Made by a program: the position numbers and the translations under genes. DNA of 13,137 nucleotides. Origin: an uncultured Coriobacteriales bacterium. Lineage in GTDB: Bacteria; Actinomycetota; Coriobacteriia; Coriobacteriales; UMGS124. Where the stretch lies: NCBI GenBank assembly GCA_934662525.1, contig CAKUKJ010000024.1:1-13137 (forward strand), given 5' to 3'. Shown piece after piece: positions 12,563-13,137 of the stretch. Position 1 is the stretch's first letter. The number at the start of each line of letters is the position of its first letter. Below the pieces are notes generated by a model that had not been told where the DNA came from, ran no database searches, and saw only the letters and a program-made list of their open reading frames with translations.

Positions 12563-13137
12563 ATGGGCATGGTTGAGCGCAAGGAGTTCGTTCAGGAAAC
12601 GCTGGCGTTGGGCGCGGCCGGCATCGCGCTGGGCCTTGCCACGGCGAAGCCTGTCTGGGCGCAGGCGTCGGACGCGGTCGTGCAGCTTCCCCCTGCGGAG
12701 CCCGACCCCGACAGCGACTTTGGGGTGGACGCCAACATCAACATGGACACCATCGACGACTACCTCGGCATTCCCGGCGTCGCCTATCGAGACGCGCGCC
12801 TGCTCAAAGACCCGGCCGACTATGCCTCCATCGGCGGCGACTCGGTGCTGTCGTTTGCCATCGAGGGGTTCAAAGTCGTGCCGTTCCCCTATATCGGCAC
12901 TCTCCAGGAGCTGCCCGTTTCCGGAGCCTACGAGGGCGATCGGCTCTACGACGTGGAGTGGGACTCAGACGGCGAGGTGGTGTCGGCCAGACCGCGCTAT
13001 GAGCAGTCGCTGCTCATCTTGCAGGACCTTTTCACCCAGGACGCCCCTGTGGTGCTGTGCTGTGGCGGGGGCGGCTACGCCTCGATGATGAAGAAGCTCC
13101 TCGTCTACCTAGGTTGGGACGAGTCGCTGCTCTATAA
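12563..13137 (+). CDS. Exported rhodanese-like protein with CC active-site loop (partial, C-terminus off window)
   Basis: It starts at ATG 12563, with AAGGTGAG overlapping the stop of the preceding gene (12555-12557), so the two are translationally linked. 191 residues are visible. The N-terminus is a weak Tat-like signal (VERKEFVQETLALGAAG, Lys in place of the second Arg) ending near VWAQA (31-35). After a Pro/Asp-rich linker comes a rhodanese-like domain: DTIDDYLG, VAYRDARLL, then VVLCCGGGGYASMMKK, in which C166 or C167 is the likely sulfur-carrying residue. The protein runs off the window in LGWDESLLY. Such exported rhodaneses presumably handle sulfane sulfur or thiols outside the cytoplasm. 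The TAA at the very end of the window is out of frame and is not its stop. Confidence 0.82.
   Translation, partial: MGMVERKEFVQETLALGAAGIALGLATAKPVWAQASDAVVQLPPAEPDPDSDFGVDANINMDTIDDYLGIPGVAYRDARLLKDPADYASIGGDSVLSFAIEGFKVVPFPYIGTLQELPVSGAYEGDRLYDVEWDSDGEVVSARPRYEQSLLILQDLFTQDAPVVLCCGGGGYASMMKKLLVYLGWDESLLY

Noticed and set aside
13133..13137. TAA at the end of the window as the stop of the last gene
   Set aside because: In the coding frame the last codon is TAT (13133-13135); the TAA is out of frame.

Overview
The window is high-GC, gene-dense bacterial DNA. It carries twin-arginine (Tat)-exported FAD flavoproteins of the fumarate-reductase type, MerR-family regulators beside them, and exported rhodanese-like proteins. 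That mix is typical of anaerobic gut Coriobacteriia, with Eggerthellales the best guess. This is a judgement from gene content and codon use, not from a database search.

Left block (1-2796, minus strand). A structured leader or small RNA ends in an intrinsic terminator (about 2796-2610). It is followed by ttcA (tRNA 2-thiocytidine synthesis), a MerR regulator whose ribosome-binding site overlaps the ttcA stop, and a Tat-type FMN/FAD reductase that runs off the left edge. Between regulator and reductase is a promoter with a 19-bp spacer, the spacing of MerR-activated promoters, so the reductase is probably the regulator's target.

Second block (3038-6548, plus strand). A second exported flavoprotein has its own promoter, a 5'UTR hairpin and a downstream terminator. 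A second MerR-type regulator with a CPCVCC cysteine cluster follows. Directly after it lies a decayed adenine deaminase gene, truncated at both ends and carrying two in-frame nonsense codons.

Third block (6527-8301, minus strand). One gene encodes an AlbA_2/Schlafen-type plus HATPase-like protein with a C-terminal winged helix. Its -10 element sits at the centre of four half-sites arranged as nested dyads, which suggests autoregulation.

Fourth block (8303-10482, plus strand). A DEAD-box RNA helicase with a long basic tail sits behind a 467-bp gene-free region. It is followed by a 407-bp non-coding stretch holding a 32-bp imperfect inverted repeat.

Right block (10890-13137, plus strand). Three consecutive exported proteins are encoded: a rhodanese-like domain lacking the catalytic cysteine, an isochorismatase/nicotinamidase-fold protein in which both the catalytic lysine and cysteine positions look substituted, and a second rhodanese-like protein with a CC pair (cut by the right edge). 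The three may form an extracytoplasmic sulfur or thiol system built partly from pseudoenzymes.

No tRNA, rRNA, CRISPR array or transposase gene was seen.
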